From Branchiostoma floridae (lineage: Eukaryota > Chordata > Leptocardii > Amphioxiformes > Branchiostomatidae), in assembly GCF_000003815.2 (NCBI RefSeq), contig NC_049982.1, forward strand, positions 17,494,136 through 17,558,135: a stretch of 64,000 bases of DNA. Direction: 5' to 3'. The stretch's first letter is position 1. The number at the start of each line of letters is the position of its first letter. Below, piece by piece: positions 1-14,200 of the stretch. The notes beneath the pieces are model-generated. The model did not search any database and was not told the DNA's origin. It worked only from the letters and a program-made list of their open reading frames with translations. The position numbers were made by a program, and so were the translations under genes.

Positions 1-3000
1 AGTAGTTAACTTTCTATCGCCGGCATATCTTACCATGTTGATTCGAAACAAATGAGAAGACAAAAGATACGTAACGCATTTGGACTATGGAACCATCTTT
101 AGAAAGTTACCTACCAGGTTGGTATGTGAATAGTTGTTTGTGTACTTGTTGATACAAATGTTTGGTAACTTTTCACTGCCCGTGAAGAACCCACACACCG
201 TTCTAGCATGTTGACACTATACAACAAAGAACAAAGAAACCTCGAAACATTTCATTAAAAAGTCCCTCGTTTACATCTGCTGTAAGAGTTTGCAAACGTT
301 TCAAAGATGATATCATAGTTGTTCCAAGTTTTACAAGACTGTACATTGATATACTGTAAGAGATCCCGGATCTCGGTTAGTTTGTGTACATGTTTATGGA
401 GACGTTTCCCGACTGACAGTAGTTAGCTACTCTCCAACACGTTCTGAAGATAACCAACTGTTTACGCCCTGTCACACCTCCCGCCCGTACAAACCACGGA
501 AAGCGATTGTCGGCTGTTTACACGGTAACAGTTATGGAACTTCTAAACTGTAGACTCTCATGGGAGGTCTGAAACTGCCGACCATGGCGGCCCTGCATGA
601 GGACAGGGCAGTGTCTTGAATCAAGTGATGATACAGACATATGGTCAAAGATCGAACATCTTCACTAAGTGAATGTTGGTTTCATTTCTACTAAACACAA
701 TGACGTTAGTACAAGCACAAATATATTTGACGTTTTCGACACTGGCCAGATGCCGTTGACTATTGTTGTTAACATTTATGACACTTAATGATGCACCAAA
801 ATCGGTGGCAATTTACATTGTCTGAATCCCATCACAATTTTACGATTGATGATGTGCTAATACATCATCATTTTTTTTGTAAGAACGTTCTTGAAAGTGC
901 GCCAACATATTTTGTCAACAGACAATGGAAGGTAGAAGTAGACAGAAAGGAAAGTCCTGGGAACATAACGTGCTTTTGGTGGGAAAAGGGCATTTTTATT
1001 TGGAGATGAAGTGAGTCGTGTCCGACGTTCCTCGCGCTTCCTTTGAACTTCATGGGAAAACAGGTCCGAACTTTTGCAGGAAGCGCCGGAGAATGTCGCC
1101 GCTCCAAGAATGAGAAAGATGTCGTGCGAAGACTCTGATGGCACGGCATTCCGCCAGGGAAAACTGTGACGGGATCCTTCCGGCGTACGTTTGTCTATCT
1201 CCGCATGCACCCCGGGCAACATCGCTCCAATAGCTCTATCTACCTTATCTTATGTTTATGGGAACACAAAGGGAGGATATATGCACAGAATCTACTACAA
1301 GGTACCACAGTAGTCATAGTAATGCGCAAGTAACGTCGACAGCCTTAAGTTCAGTTCAATCCATTTTATTTACATTGGAATGGATTATCACGTTTTAGCG
1401 TCATTCTGTACAATTCTATGGATGGTTTGGCAAGCTAACAACAGCTCCTTATCAAAGTGACACGTTTGCTATATTGCACTTTTATTGCAACAGGTTGTAC
1501 GGACAGAAAAGAGATTTGAACTGCTTCTATAGTTATCCACTCGAGAGAGTAAAAATGCCGTTGTAGTTCTTCCCAACCTTCTTCCCAGCCTTTCCTTGTA
1601 CAGGATACATCCGTCCCGTGGACAATTGCATTCCTACATGGCCTTGTGAAGAGGAAATGAAATTCCAGGTGAGCACCCATCCAGTGGTTGATCTTACCGT
1701 CGTGTCCGCGCGCGCAGGTGTGAATCACGGAAGGGAACAGTCAACAAACGAACTCACACAGCTGAATAATTACACTGGAGGAAAAAAGTGTACAACAAAC
1801 TCTTGCAAGTTTTTATTTGCTAGAATGATGAAAGTCGTTGAATTCAATGGGACACAAAAAAAGGACATAATGTTAGTCTCAGTGTAAACAAACTGTGTGG
1901 TAAGTTAGTGTTAAAACACGTACATCTGGCCGCATGTATCTTTTCTTTACTTACTTCGACCCTTTTCACAGTCAGGCCATCGACAGTTTAGTGTGTCCGA
2001 TGATGCTAGTATTTATAATTTGTGGCACATAGCAAACAGTTAGTGATGGCTGCATTGACAGGATTGTTGCAGTGGGGACATACCAGACTCCACCAAGGCA
2101 GTGTGGGCCATGCCGATGTATCTCACAATCGTAGAAAATTACTGTGAAGAATTCTTTGTTTGCCTCTTGACATTTACTTAAAGTTTTATTCTAATCAAAA
2201 ACGAAACAAAGCAAAAAGTAACGTCCTTATGACAAATAAAAAAACGTTAAGATTTTACCAATTGTGTTGCTGTATTTTTGTACGTTTTACATCACACAAA
2301 TTCACTGTAGGACGCAGGACGCCGCCAACATACCACTGTGGGTTAATCGCTAAACATATCATGAAACTTTCATAATTTTTGGTATGATTCAAAATAGCAT
2401 ATAATGGCAATATCATGAAAATGGTGCTGACCTAGCTATAGAATTTGAAAACTCAAAACGTAGAAAGAAACGAACACACTGTCTTTTAAGTCGGGATTTA
2501 GTTGCAGTCTCAAGAGAACAGTTAGACAGAATTACGGAGTTTCACATGGATAGATTATAAAATGTACTGATCGTAGAATTAAACCAAAATCTGCACAATA
2601 CATACCATAATTTCTCAGGGCTCGGTCACGCGTACGTCGTGCGATCGACTCACGATTGCAAACTGGTGTTTTTTCTTAGGATTCAGCTGTGAGCTGTCTT
2701 ATTACGGAATACATAAGGCTTTCTCAGATCCTTATCGGTGGTTGGTCCTGTCACAGCCTGCTTAAAAATTCTACAACAAAAAAAATCGTACGACGACAGA
2801 CGACCTAAGACGAATGTGACCATTTTTGAGCGGTTCAGTTTATAGAATACACCAACGGTACGGGAACGCGCTGAAATTGGGTGCGCGCGCCCCTATCTGT
2901 GATGCAGAACGGGAACACGTTTGATCGGGAGATTTATTTCTGATTCCTAGGGACAAACAAACAGATGACAGCCGGTAACATCCTGCAACAAGTACCGGTC

Positions 3001-6000
3001 GGACCCTGTACATGCAGGACAAGCGACAGGCCCTCTCCACGGGATCCGGACTCCACGGCTCACATTGACGGCAGTAGCGGTACCGCTAACGGCTGGTGTG
3101 GGCATCCCTCCACTGGATAGTATTCAATCATATTGCAATTGTTTCAACGAATAGAGATTTATCAATGCTTTACAAAAAAAGCATATAAGGACTGGTCATA
3201 GACACGAAATACATACAGGTGACTACAGGTGCCTATTCCACATCCAACTCATACAGAAGCCCAATCTCATGATGAGCAGTTATCACTTACAACCTGCGCA
3301 GGATCTGGTTAATATTCATGGCTGTAGTTAACTTATTACAAAGGTATTTTTTTTCACTCTCCAGACATTATTTGTTTGCCTTAGTGAACACACCTGTTCA
3401 CTGATTACTGTATGGTAAGGAAGTACCAAGGACATTTTGATAGTAGATAATCTAGTAGGAGGATGAGGCCTAATGTGCTTTCTCGAAAATGTATTCAACT
3501 GCTGACTGACTGCAATGTTTATATCTACCTTGGTTTGTAACAACATATAAGAGTAGATATTCTGTCAATCATTATGAATCCATCTCAATGGTTTAATGAT
3601 CTATAACCGACCCTACGGACTGTGTAAACATGCAGCTATAGCAAAGTCTGCATCTGTATTGTGATGACTGACGAGGTAAACTCTGCGCATATATTCCATA
3701 CTCATGGCATATCTGCTACGTTGGTATGTACTTAATGTTAACCACGAATGGGCCGCCCAAGAAAGGGATGTTTAAAGAATAGACCCCATAGGAAAATATT
3801 GTGTCACTTCATATGTAGTGAACCCTAACCTTCTTGACGAAGGCAAAGATAGTTTTTTTTTTAATGGCAAGTGTGTTTCTGCTTTTAGCAGCTTTGTCCG
3901 TGATCCAGTGTATTTCCGCCTTCACAGGTTTAGGCCCCAGAGTGGTTAACTCCCGCCGCTCTCCACACCTGGAAAGGAAATATTCGCAACTCTCTAATGA
4001 GCTGTAGTTGGGGAGGTTAGATTGTATATTTTTGTTGGGTATATTTTCCTGCTGTTTCCTTTGATAGGTCTATCCAGCCGACCCACCGGTGTTTGGACGA
4101 CGTGTTTATTTTTGCCGGTGAAGCGAGGACGGAGGCGTGTGGCATGGGGAGGGTGGAACAACGCCAAACAACCTGGCCTCCAGCTTGATATGCAAAACAT
4201 ATACTTTTATATTTGTTGATAAACCAAGCTAGCCAGCAAATTGGCAGATCGGCATTGTCATAATACTGTAGTTCTAATGAAATTCTAAAATCTCCTCGTT
4301 TCTTAAATTTACATAGAAAGTGTTAACCACTTCTTGGTCTATGCATTTTAAAAGATGTACAGCGTGACAACTTGTGCCTGATTTCAAATGATTAGATGTC
4401 TCACAACGTAACAAGGATACACATTCTATAAGTTAGCAAAGCTTTTCCTCTCTGTCATGCGCATGTAGGAACCACATGCTTAAAACATTATTTTACAACC
4501 TGTTATAAGACTTGCCGTTTTGCACTGCCGTCACTCGAAAGAAAACAACTTGATTCTTTGCCCTCGCGGCTGTTCCGGCCGTCAGCGTCAAGGGACATGT
4601 TACTGGTAAACCAGCGTCTACTGGTGTTTAACTTTCTCCTCACTCTGTGTATGATATCTTCGTTCTTCTAACTGAATTATACAGTTATAAATGAAAGTGT
4701 TGAGAGATGACGTCCAGTTCGATAGATTTTCATTAAAAAATGCCATCAGTGAGCAAAAATGGCTTAGTGGGCAAACTCAACGTTGAAAATATATGAGTTA
4801 ATAGCCCATGTGTGGCTATTGTCATGTAAATAGCAAATGTACATGTATGTAACAACTAAACTTTGAATTGAACTAACCCTGATACTTGCTGATGGCGGTG
4901 CGTATTGTATCTCCGTACGTAAGGTAACGAATAAAACGAGACTGTTTACTTGTACTACTATCGTATACTACAACCTTTCACTCTGTCTGTAACTGATACT
5001 TTCAATGTTGACAAGATCTACCAAAAAGTAAATGCTTCCTGTAATTTTGTGAGACGTTTTCTACAGGAGCGTATGCCGGACATTGTGATATCTTCACTGT
5101 CCACTCGCCATATCCGTATACTACACCGTACAGGTGCGGATGTCAGAAGCAAAGTGACACCAGTAGTGATGTACAGGTTCTGTGGGTAATGAGCCAACCA
5201 TCGACCACTGCATTCCTTCTTTCTTCTCTTGTAACTTTTCTGCGTAAGAAGTAATTGTCGAGGCAGGCTGGGCTCCTTTGTGTGAAGGTTTGTTGTTGTA
5301 CCTGCACACTTGGCTGAGCAAAGGGATGGGGACTCTGACAAGCCTATCAGACTTCACGGAAGGGAAACACGAGGCTATTGTGACAGTCGGTAAGGGATGG
5401 CCAACGTCAGATGCATGACACTCAGTCATCACTCACCAGGAAACCGCCCTCCCACATCCATATCCCTTTCCGGCTGCGGTTGAAAAGATGATGAGACTAA
5501 GATAGATCAGAACGCTAGGACCTGATCATGAACAGGTACATTAGCAAATTACCTGTACCTGACCATCTGTACTGTCTAACCCTGGGTACAGGCCCCTGGG
5601 TGTGATCTGATGATTGACAGAATGTTGATAGCATGGTAGAGTAGGAAAATGCAAGAAGAGGGCGTACTGACACTGCTATATCATCGTATTGGAACTGAAC
5701 ATGTTATACTTCATAGATCATATATTTGAAATAGTTTTGAAGAGATCTGATGATAGAACAATTTTTTCTATGCAACATCTCCGCCACCAGTACGATACAG
5801 TATGTACAGTCAATGTAGAATCCTCACTCTTACTTAGGCAGGACGAGGACGCTCAGCTCCATGACATCGATTTATCTAGCCTGGTTACCAAACTAATACG
5901 TCTCCAAGGGCAAAGGTCTCGTATCTATTCTTACATGTGGAATATTTAATTGGCATCAGAAAAGTGAAGAAATACTCCTTTCAGTTAACAAATGAGTTAA

Positions 6001-7893
6001 GACACAGTTATGGTCACACGTTTGGAAATTACCAAATCGACCCGTTTTTTTCTAATTCAACACGCAAGATAGGCAAGAGAGCATATCTTTTCTGATCTTC
6101 CGTTTGCATCCAATAATAAGATATACACTCTTGCCACACCACGAGAAGAAGCGTAAGACTTTTAAAGTCACAAGTTCCCTTATACCCCCCAGTGCCTATG
6201 ATAAAACTAAGTATAAAGTGAGTACGAAGGCTCTGCGCCTTCCTAACATTACCCACAGCAAAATCACATCAAAATACCACACGTATGTTGTTATTAGATG
6301 TCCTACTCGTATTTCGGCTCGACCTGTCTTCATTCCCCATCTGCCTGTTCAGGTGACAGTCACATAGTCAGATATCTCCCCCACAGATTAGATTCCGTCC
6401 ATGCATGAAATGGAATTACAGTAATGGAACCACAATACCGGCCGACACAAAAGGCAAGTCAATAAAATCATCATGGCTATCCCATCAATTTTGATTGAGT
6501 TATTCTAAGACAGAATGGCTGTTTAATGGAGGTTAGATGTGATTGGGTATCGATGTCGTGTTAGTGTAGAGTGTCACGTATTGAGCGGCCACCTGAGGAA
6601 CCTGATCAGATATGTCATTTATACATATCAAAGTCGGCCCAGTCTGGTATGTGGGACCGCTGGCTGTATTTTCTTAACCCCTTGCGCTGTTCACCAGATA
6701 TGACATTTGGTGAGAGGATTACTGTTTGGTATCGTGATGTTTCGGATCCACGTGGTTTCCTCAGCCGTGGTTTCCTGCGGTACGGGACCAGTGTGGTTAA
6801 GAACTTTAAAACTATACATTTGATTCTAGCCACTCTTTTTCTTTAGGAACTTAAAATACAAATATCAACATCAATACAAATGCAAAACAGATAAAGTCAA
6901 TAACAAAATGAATTCATTAGAATAGAATCTCAATGAAATGTGATTTTCCTAACGAATAAGAAGGCCTACACAAGCTGAGGTGCTAAATAAGAACACTTAA
7001 CTCTGGACGAACAAAAGAAGAAAAAATCACATAAAGAAAACAGGACCGTAGTGTTGTATTGTGTTATTAAATGTAAATTTGATGGCCGTTGCATGCAGTC
7101 ACGTCTGATATTCAACATTACCAAGTCCTTCTTCGTACATTTTGTTCACATCCGACAATCGTGAAACATTTCTTATTAACGATATGTACTTTACATATAG
7201 ACAAATGACTTAACTTCATACCTGCTGGACCAGAAAGAATCAAAGAAAATGTTGATGTTGACTTTCTCATGAGACAAGTTCCTTTATTGTGCTACTAGCT
7301 TGTGAAAGACGGTGAATTGTTTAGAAATCTTTCTAGTTTTAACATCTGTACGACATCGCAGCTAACGCTTTCCTTATCCGTTTTGTGTGCTCCTAGCTAC
7401 TATAATAGATAAACGTATGTACATGTTTACTGTTGTAGTGAAATATGAACAAATTTCGACACCAGTACTAAGTTCACTGCGAAGAATCGTACTCGGTGAA
7501 CGAATTCATTACTCTTAATTTCTTTATTATTTCATGATTCAAAAACTGCTATTCGTTGTCCAAAATATTCTATCTCAATTTACGTGTCCACCTACCTTGG
7601 ATCCTTCTAAAGTTATCGTTTTACATACGATCCAAGAAAAGAATAAACTGGCGCAGTCGATACAATACTAGTACATGTATTGTACAGCTATACTGTCCAA
7701 GTCTTGGTGTAAAATGGACTACATATGGCGCTTCAATCTAGCGAACATGCCGGACATGAGTCAAGTTCAAGAAATCACTATGTAAGTATGTTGTAGACCG
7801 GGTGCTGTTGGGATTAATCTCCAAGCAGGTTCTGACCAATAAACCATTGCACAAAAAAGCAAAACTATTTGCAATTAAGAGTGATTACATCCC
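1..7893. other. Gene-poor left flank, no supported gene
   Basis: I see no exon series, recognisable domain, RNA gene or delimited transposon here. The open frames are short (mostly below 110 codons), overlap on opposite strands and do not join into a recognisable protein. Composition is mixed, with short homopolymer runs only. It may hold distal regulatory DNA or untranslated exons of a gene outside the window, but nothing in the sequence proves this. Confidence 0.6.
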
Positions 7894-7930
7894 CCAAGGA
7901 GGTTGAAAAGGGGCTTTTCAACCTCCTTGG
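7894..7930. repeat. Perfect 37-bp hairpin (17-bp arms, 3-nt loop)
   Basis: The arm CCAAGGAGGTTGAAAAG at 7894-7910 is followed by GGG and then by its exact reverse complement at 7914-7930. The inner part of the right arm, AACCTCCTTGG, also occurs alone near 29646 inside a COX15 intron, which suggests a dispersed repeat family. The stem is too short for an ordinary pre-miRNA. A foldback transposon remnant is the more likely reading. Confidence 0.8.
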
Positions 7931-10371
7931 ATCCCCCTGGAGACCTGCATATTTAAGGCATGTTATTACCCCACCGCGCCACCCTCCATCTCCTACTGAA
8001 CCTGATATCAAGTTGTGTCCTGATTGACATTGTTCGGACCATCTGATAGATATATCGTTAACAGGAACAGTTCATGTCAATAGCAGGGAGACATATCAAA
8101 GCATTCAGGAAAACATTACATGTTTAATGATCAACAAACTAATCAACAAACATGTCCCTAGCTAAGTTCCGAAGAGCAGTTAAACTGTTATTCTTACTGT
8201 CTGGTCATATGATCGTGCATACAGCTACAACATTAAATGGCACTATAAGATCAGTTTCCCGACACCCATTTCTGCATGCCGAAACGTTCAAGATATGACA
8301 ATAACCACATGTCGAGTCCTACCTCTACTAACATGCTTGATACGGGGTGTGACACCGGACTGACACCGGAATCGACAGGTAACCGAATCGCCCTGTCCCC
8401 CGCAAACTGACCAACGGGGAGACCAGACGAATCTCCTATCTACATGGTTACCAAACGAGACGAATGTGCAGTGCTCTTCTGTACTCAAACAAAACCGGTA
8501 AGTTGCATGTACCATGGTCAGCATTGACATCACTACCAACACCAAACTACAAATCCGGGGCTTCGACCTAGTACCACTGACTGCGTAGGACAGTCTTTAT
8601 TTGCACTGTAACAAGTCCAGAATTTGATACCGGGACTTGGTGAGAAAGTTATTTTACGAACTGTTGTTTCTTCCACAAAGATGGCCGATGATCAAGACTA
8701 TCAGGACGTCCTGTATGTTTACCTGTGGTGACGTCTCTTGTTGCAGGAAAAAACACGAGCTGACGAGGACGGCTACAGACCTGGAGTAGAGAGGAGCTTC
8801 AAGTGACACACGGAAGACGGGGCCCGTAAATAACATTACTGTGGACCGACCACACGGACATGAGATGTCTCACGATCTTAATTTATCATTTGTATTTTAC
8901 GCACTACATGTAAGATACTCCTGGACACATGTATGCATTAAAACACTGAATGATTCCTCACACCAACACTTTTCCCGACACTCCACGACCGTTATGTGAT
9001 AGACAAAAAAGTCCACTACACCAACACAGCCCGATATCTCGACATCACGGTTGTCACAAAGCCCCTATATATACCAGTATCTTGCTCCTTACACCATGTC
9101 CCTCTCCTTTCTGTTGACATAGTTCCACGCATCAGTGCTTAGAACACGTACACTCCTGTTTACATGCAACTGCTTTCTGTTACCGCAGAGGCACAACTCA
9201 CAAAACAAGGCACGTGGAGTCTGTAGCCAGCCAGCCCCCCTTCAAAGGCCCTTCACATGTTTACGGTCCGTCACGGCTCAATGATTACAAGGTTTGTATC
9301 AATGTAGCCGCATGTTTATATCAACACCCGATTCCCCGTCTTTCTATTTCAGCCTCTACAATAAAAGGCCCGGTCTTCAACCATCTTATGTTTCCCAGCC
9401 GATAGGGGGCGCTTATTCCTGGTGGTAGAAGGACCGAATTGACACTTGTCAGTAGAGACGAAACACGAGTGATACAACCTTTAATCCGACAATAACAGTC
9501 TTTTCACGGTTGTAATGACACTATTGATGTCCAGTATACAACATATCGTCCTGCAGAAGAAAGCACGTGAGGTCAACTGAATATACTGAAACGATCGATG
9601 TACCTTTCCCCAAGCGGATCTCAGTGCTAGAGATGTACCGTTACATTTAGATGAGGGGGGCAGGTGATGAGGGGGTTTGCAAACAACCGGCAAACATCGC
9701 AGACAAAAGTTGAATTAGCCGCTGAAAGGGTTGGTCTTTTTTATTTTCCACCGATATCTGAGGCTGAAGTTAGTAGTCTCAGTGGAATAAATGCGCACGT
9801 GCACGTTTTCCGCCGGAACGCCACTTTCCCATGGATGCACGCAGACTGTTCAGAACAAGTTTGGCAGGGACCCAGCAACAATATCGCTGTGTCCTGGTCC
9901 TCGGCGTCTCCTATGACGTTCTAACTATTCTACCGGTTCGTTTCTCTAACGATGGAAATCATTACACCCTTCTCCCACAAAGCGAGTGTAATTTCAGTCC
10001 TTCAAAAGTTCGGGCTATGAATGAACATAAAAGAGACGCTGTGTTTACTCTGGCATTGTTGCAAGACCGATATGAGTTAGCTGCTAGTCAATTCGTCGCG
10101 CGGTACTTGGTAACTTATCCCCTTTCACTCCGGTGATTCAAAGATTACAGTTAACGTATACAAACGGCCCTCTTCACGCGGTCTCACTTGCTATCGTGAG
10201 CTTCTGTAAATATTTAGATTCGAGTCGATCGGGAGATGGGGAAAAATGGGGCTGGGCAACCCGAGAAGGACAAGGTGGGTAGACTTTCTCCGGATAAACG
10301 CAACCATGGCGACCCGCCCCACGCCTTTGTTTGGAGCCGTCGTTGTGGTGAGAGTTTAGTGTGAAGTTTTA
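7931..10371. other. Intergenic, upstream of the orphan ORF
   Basis: No coding exon is recognised. The last few hundred bases (about 10180-10370) are more GC- and CpG-rich and run directly into the ORF at 10372, so they could contain its promoter and 5' UTR. No TATA box is obvious. Confidence 0.45.
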
Positions 10372-11259
10372 ATGGCCGAGATTACGGCACACATGATCAT
10401 GGATAGACAGCAGTATCAGGTCAAGCGGAGCCGTTCGGAACCGATATCACTGCAGGGATTCTTACGGCCGGGGTCGCAGCCTCTCCTGACGGCCAGGACG
10501 GCGACAGGACGCGACAGCGCCGTGTCCTACACCAGTATCGTGCCCGACGTCAACGTCCTGGGGACTGTGACGGACGTACCGCAGAACAGAACTCCCTTCC
10601 GATCGAGACGGGCTCACACATTTGAGAGACTCCGAGAGTCTGGAAACCTTCCACATGTTATGGGGGAACATCGACAAAGTCCGATTCTCACTATGGGACC
10701 GCAGCTGCCTACAATAAAAATCTACCCCGCGCCGACGGTACAGAGACACATCAGGCTGAGCGCACAGCCCTCTGAAGACAGTGGGAAGAGTCCACTTAGT
10801 GCGTCGAAAGACGTGCCCCATCTTGCCGTCATCACTCAGAAACGAGTAGACACTCCACCATCCCAACCCAAAAACCGTTTGGCCGCCTGGATGTCGGCCG
10901 GGATTGACGACCCAAATACGAGAAACCGCGACAAAACGAACAGCCTTGTTCCAAATTCAGACGTTAGAATTGAGGAAATCAAGAGGCCTCCAATCGACGC
11001 ACACAAACGTAATGGGGAGATACTGAAGACAGGGACGGCCAGAATAGCGGCGCCAGTGTCCACTTACGTGCCTCTAAGAGAGGTCTACCTGAAACAGAGA
11101 TCAAAATCGGGTAACCGTGAGTCCAAAGAAAAGACGCAGAGAATTATGAAGTGGTTGCAAGAATTGGGTGACTTCACTCAAATGGAAGAGCCACCCATTG
11201 ATAACAGCAGTGACACAGAGACCAAGACGAGTGACAAGTCCCTGCCAGATGTCACGTGA
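10372..11259 (+). CDS. Unrecognised single-exon protein, 295 aa
   Basis: I do not recognise this protein. It is an intronless frame of 295 codons, by far the longest in the first 19 kb. The ATG sits in a reasonable context (A at -1, GCC after the ATG). The product is hydrophilic, rich in Arg, Pro, Ser and Thr, has no signal peptide or membrane segment, and looks largely disordered. It has a basic N-terminal half and a more ordered-looking C-terminal stretch (about residues 235-275, with an EKTQRIMKWLQELGDF-type amphipathic helix) followed by an acidic Ser/Asp/Glu tail. A polyadenylation-like AATAAA lies at 12095-12100. A 134-codon frame on the opposite strand is treated as a shadow. It may be a lineage-specific gene, a retrocopy or a large exon of a longer gene. 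Confidence 0.45.
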   Translation: MAEITAHMIMDRQQYQVKRSRSEPISLQGFLRPGSQPLLTARTATGRDSAVSYTSIVPDVNVLGTVTDVPQNRTPFRSRRAHTFERLRESGNLPHVMGEHRQSPILTMGPQLPTIKIYPAPTVQRHIRLSAQPSEDSGKSPLSASKDVPHLAVITQKRVDTPPSQPKNRLAAWMSAGIDDPNTRNRDKTNSLVPNSDVRIEEIKRPPIDAHKRNGEILKTGTARIAAPVSTYVPLREVYLKQRSKSGNRESKEKTQRIMKWLQELGDFTQMEEPPIDNSSDTETKTSDKSLPDVT

Positions 11260-14200
11260 CAGCTAAGAACGCTGCTACTCTACAAGCAGCAGAGAAAATT
11301 CAGCGCTCGGTCCAAGACTGCCGAGTCTGATGTGGTCAACCCAAGGGACGGTAGCAATGATCAAGCGTCCTTAAGATGACTTTCGCTGTCGCTACTTTGC
11401 ACAACTGTTTGTGTTTGAACGATCTCTATCACGTTTAAGCGAAAACCAACACGACTAGATCATACGGTAGAAAACGACAGACAAAATGATGGTGGAAAAA
11501 AGGAGATAAATTGTGGTGAAGTCGGGAAAATGGTGCAAAAGTAGCAACTACGTTGGATAATTGCGTCCATGGAGGTGGTTACTGTGTACTTTACCCTCCG
11601 CCATGTTGTAACAGTGAGACAACGACAGCAAGACAACAAAGGGGTGGGTAACAGGTGTCCGGGTATCGGATGGCCCGGCCTGTTGTTCTGAGGCAGGAAA
11701 GTTGAAAGGACTGGACCAACACTACGTTACGGGGTCGTGCAACTTACAGCAAATGGCGCAGCTAGGATAGCTAACGTGTCTTTGTTTCATGTATGTGTTT
11801 TCACTGACCATGACAAAACGTTTATTTTTGAACTGTGGATTAAACGTTTTCTATAAATATGGTATAAATTATACATGTGCTGCATATGTAAGAGCATCGA
11901 ATTATTGATGCGTCTAAAGTATTATTCTGTTGCAAACCAAAGTTTTAGGAAGTTCAAAGTTTTAAAGCACAATCCGGTGATACTGAAGTTCAATCGCACA
12001 CGTGATCGAACATGGCTGCTAGTGTTGTATGACGTCAGTATCATATTTCTACAATGGCAGTGTACTTGGCACTCTCGCCAAGCATATCATATCAAATAAA
12101 ACCATATGACTTTTGCAAGAATATTTTGTACTCTTTTGCTGCTTGATATTGGTACAGGTAGAATTGTAAGGTAGTGATACCCCGGCGTTGAACTTGAACA
12201 TTTGTTGTTATGCTGCATTTATTGGCAAATTGTAGAATTTCTGCAAACCATATCCATACATCATCCAAGTGACACTTCGCTATGTGTAAATCGCACAAGA
12301 CGATCCATACATCTGCTTGGAGGTCGATGAGACGGACATGACAATTCCCAGGCCTGTGTGTCTGTTTTCACCCATCTGGGTTTCTGTTTTGACGGTGATA
12401 TTAAAACCTTCCGCCTTCTCCTAATAACTTTATCCACAGACCACCGTCCTGCTGCTCCGACTCGGTATCATGTTAGACCCTGTGTGTAAGCAAACGCCCC
12501 ACTTCCCACGCCTAAGGCCCCAGACCTCCTCCAGAATGCGCTGACTACTGAGTCTCCAACTGCATCGTGCATCTCGACCGGTCGGGTGGTGGGTCCCTCT
12601 GTGTCGGTTCGACTTGGGCGGGCATTGGCTAATTTCCTCCGGGAGACGGCGGTTTGGCTGGTGGCTGAGCCGAGGGGTTGGCTGAAGTCTGACGTCTTCG
12701 GTGTTGTGTGTGTCGTGTTGAAACTGATCTTCAGACAAGATGCACAGAAGCCAGCCTGAACACGAAAACACGACCCTTCCGTACATCACATCATTACACA
12801 TGGAAGTATCTATCTATATAACGTTACACACATAACACATTCACTTCCAGTACAGTAGATTAGATAGCATATCATGTCTATTCTCTATACAAGTCATAAA
12901 AAAGAATATCAACATAAATAAGAAGTACATCGTCTTATTGCTTAACAAATTCCCGGTTTGTCATCTGGTGGTCAGTCAATATGGTATTCAATACATTTCC
13001 AATCAGGATATCATCAAAACACAAAATTGAACTGACGTGATCAATCTTTATTTCTTTCCATGTCGACATGTGGTACATTGCAAAATGTGTACCTTTATCG
13101 TGAGACCTAACATCAACAGTTGGTAGGTACACTACGATCCACTCGCAAAAATCAGTCTGCGTTATTATCTCTATTGCCTTACACGGAATTAAGGAACGAT
13201 GCTTATTTGAAAACTATAGATATATGTTTGTACTTTGAATAAAAAAAGAGTACAAGTACGAAATGTTTCCTCATTGGGTCATGGAGATCATGAAAATAAC
13301 CCATTCTAAAATCTTCAACACTGCCAAAAATTACATTGATGCCAGAGCTTCCACCCTTCTTCAGTAAAAATTGTCCTAAGATTTCTGTAACCACCAACAG
13401 AGTCCATTATCTGTACCTTTGCGGACGGCCTGGATTAGGACACTAACAAGGACTGAGGTGTAAGATGTAAACAGGTCGTTGTTTACCCCCAGTTTGTAGA
13501 CAAATTTAATCACGTTTACAGTAAATACGTAATTGCCGAGCGGGCTCTCAATCTCACCGGTGTGGGGGCGACGAAAAGAAGCTCGAGACTTGACGTATGA
13601 GAATGTTTAACATTCAAAACATCAGGGGAACTTCGGCAGGAAGAGAACATGACTGCAGTGGTGATGCGATCTGTAACTGCTCATCTGAGCTTCTAACAGC
13701 ATCTATTATCGTCTTTGTGACATGAAAGATGAGTGATCCAGCTCACAGTTTCAAAGTACTGATTCCTAAAATGTGTATCTTCACTCTCGCAAGTTTCCAG
13801 TGCATTTTGCACCAGATTACCATCCAACTACTGGCACTATCAGTATTACATTTACACTGAACAGTGCAATGAAGAGGGTCCTTTAGTCCAGGCCACATTT
13901 TACACCTTGTAACATGGGTTTTCCATTACTATCGCTTATATGATGACAAGATACAGAGAAATGTTACACGGATGGAGAATAATAGAGAGCAGCATCACAC
14001 ATTTCTTTCCAAATTAGTAAATGCTCCCGCCGCTCCCTTCTTTGCAACGTCTGAACAGCTGACACTTGTCAATCATCAGGACAAGGACGTTCGCGCACCT
14101 GCTGACCTTCACAACACAAGCATCCATCTTTTATGAGAACTCTCAGCTTTTCCTCTTACTGTAAGTATTGTAGTTCTGGATTATGGTGCAGTTTCTTTAA

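Noticed and set aside
7894-7930. pre-microRNA
   Set aside because: Stem of 17 bp with a 3-nt loop is too short and too perfect for a typical animal pre-miRNA, and flanking bases do not extend the stem.
10462-10866. 134-codon minus-strand frame opposite the orphan ORF
   Set aside because: Shadow frame in a GC-rich stretch, no domain; the plus-strand frame is longer and better framed.
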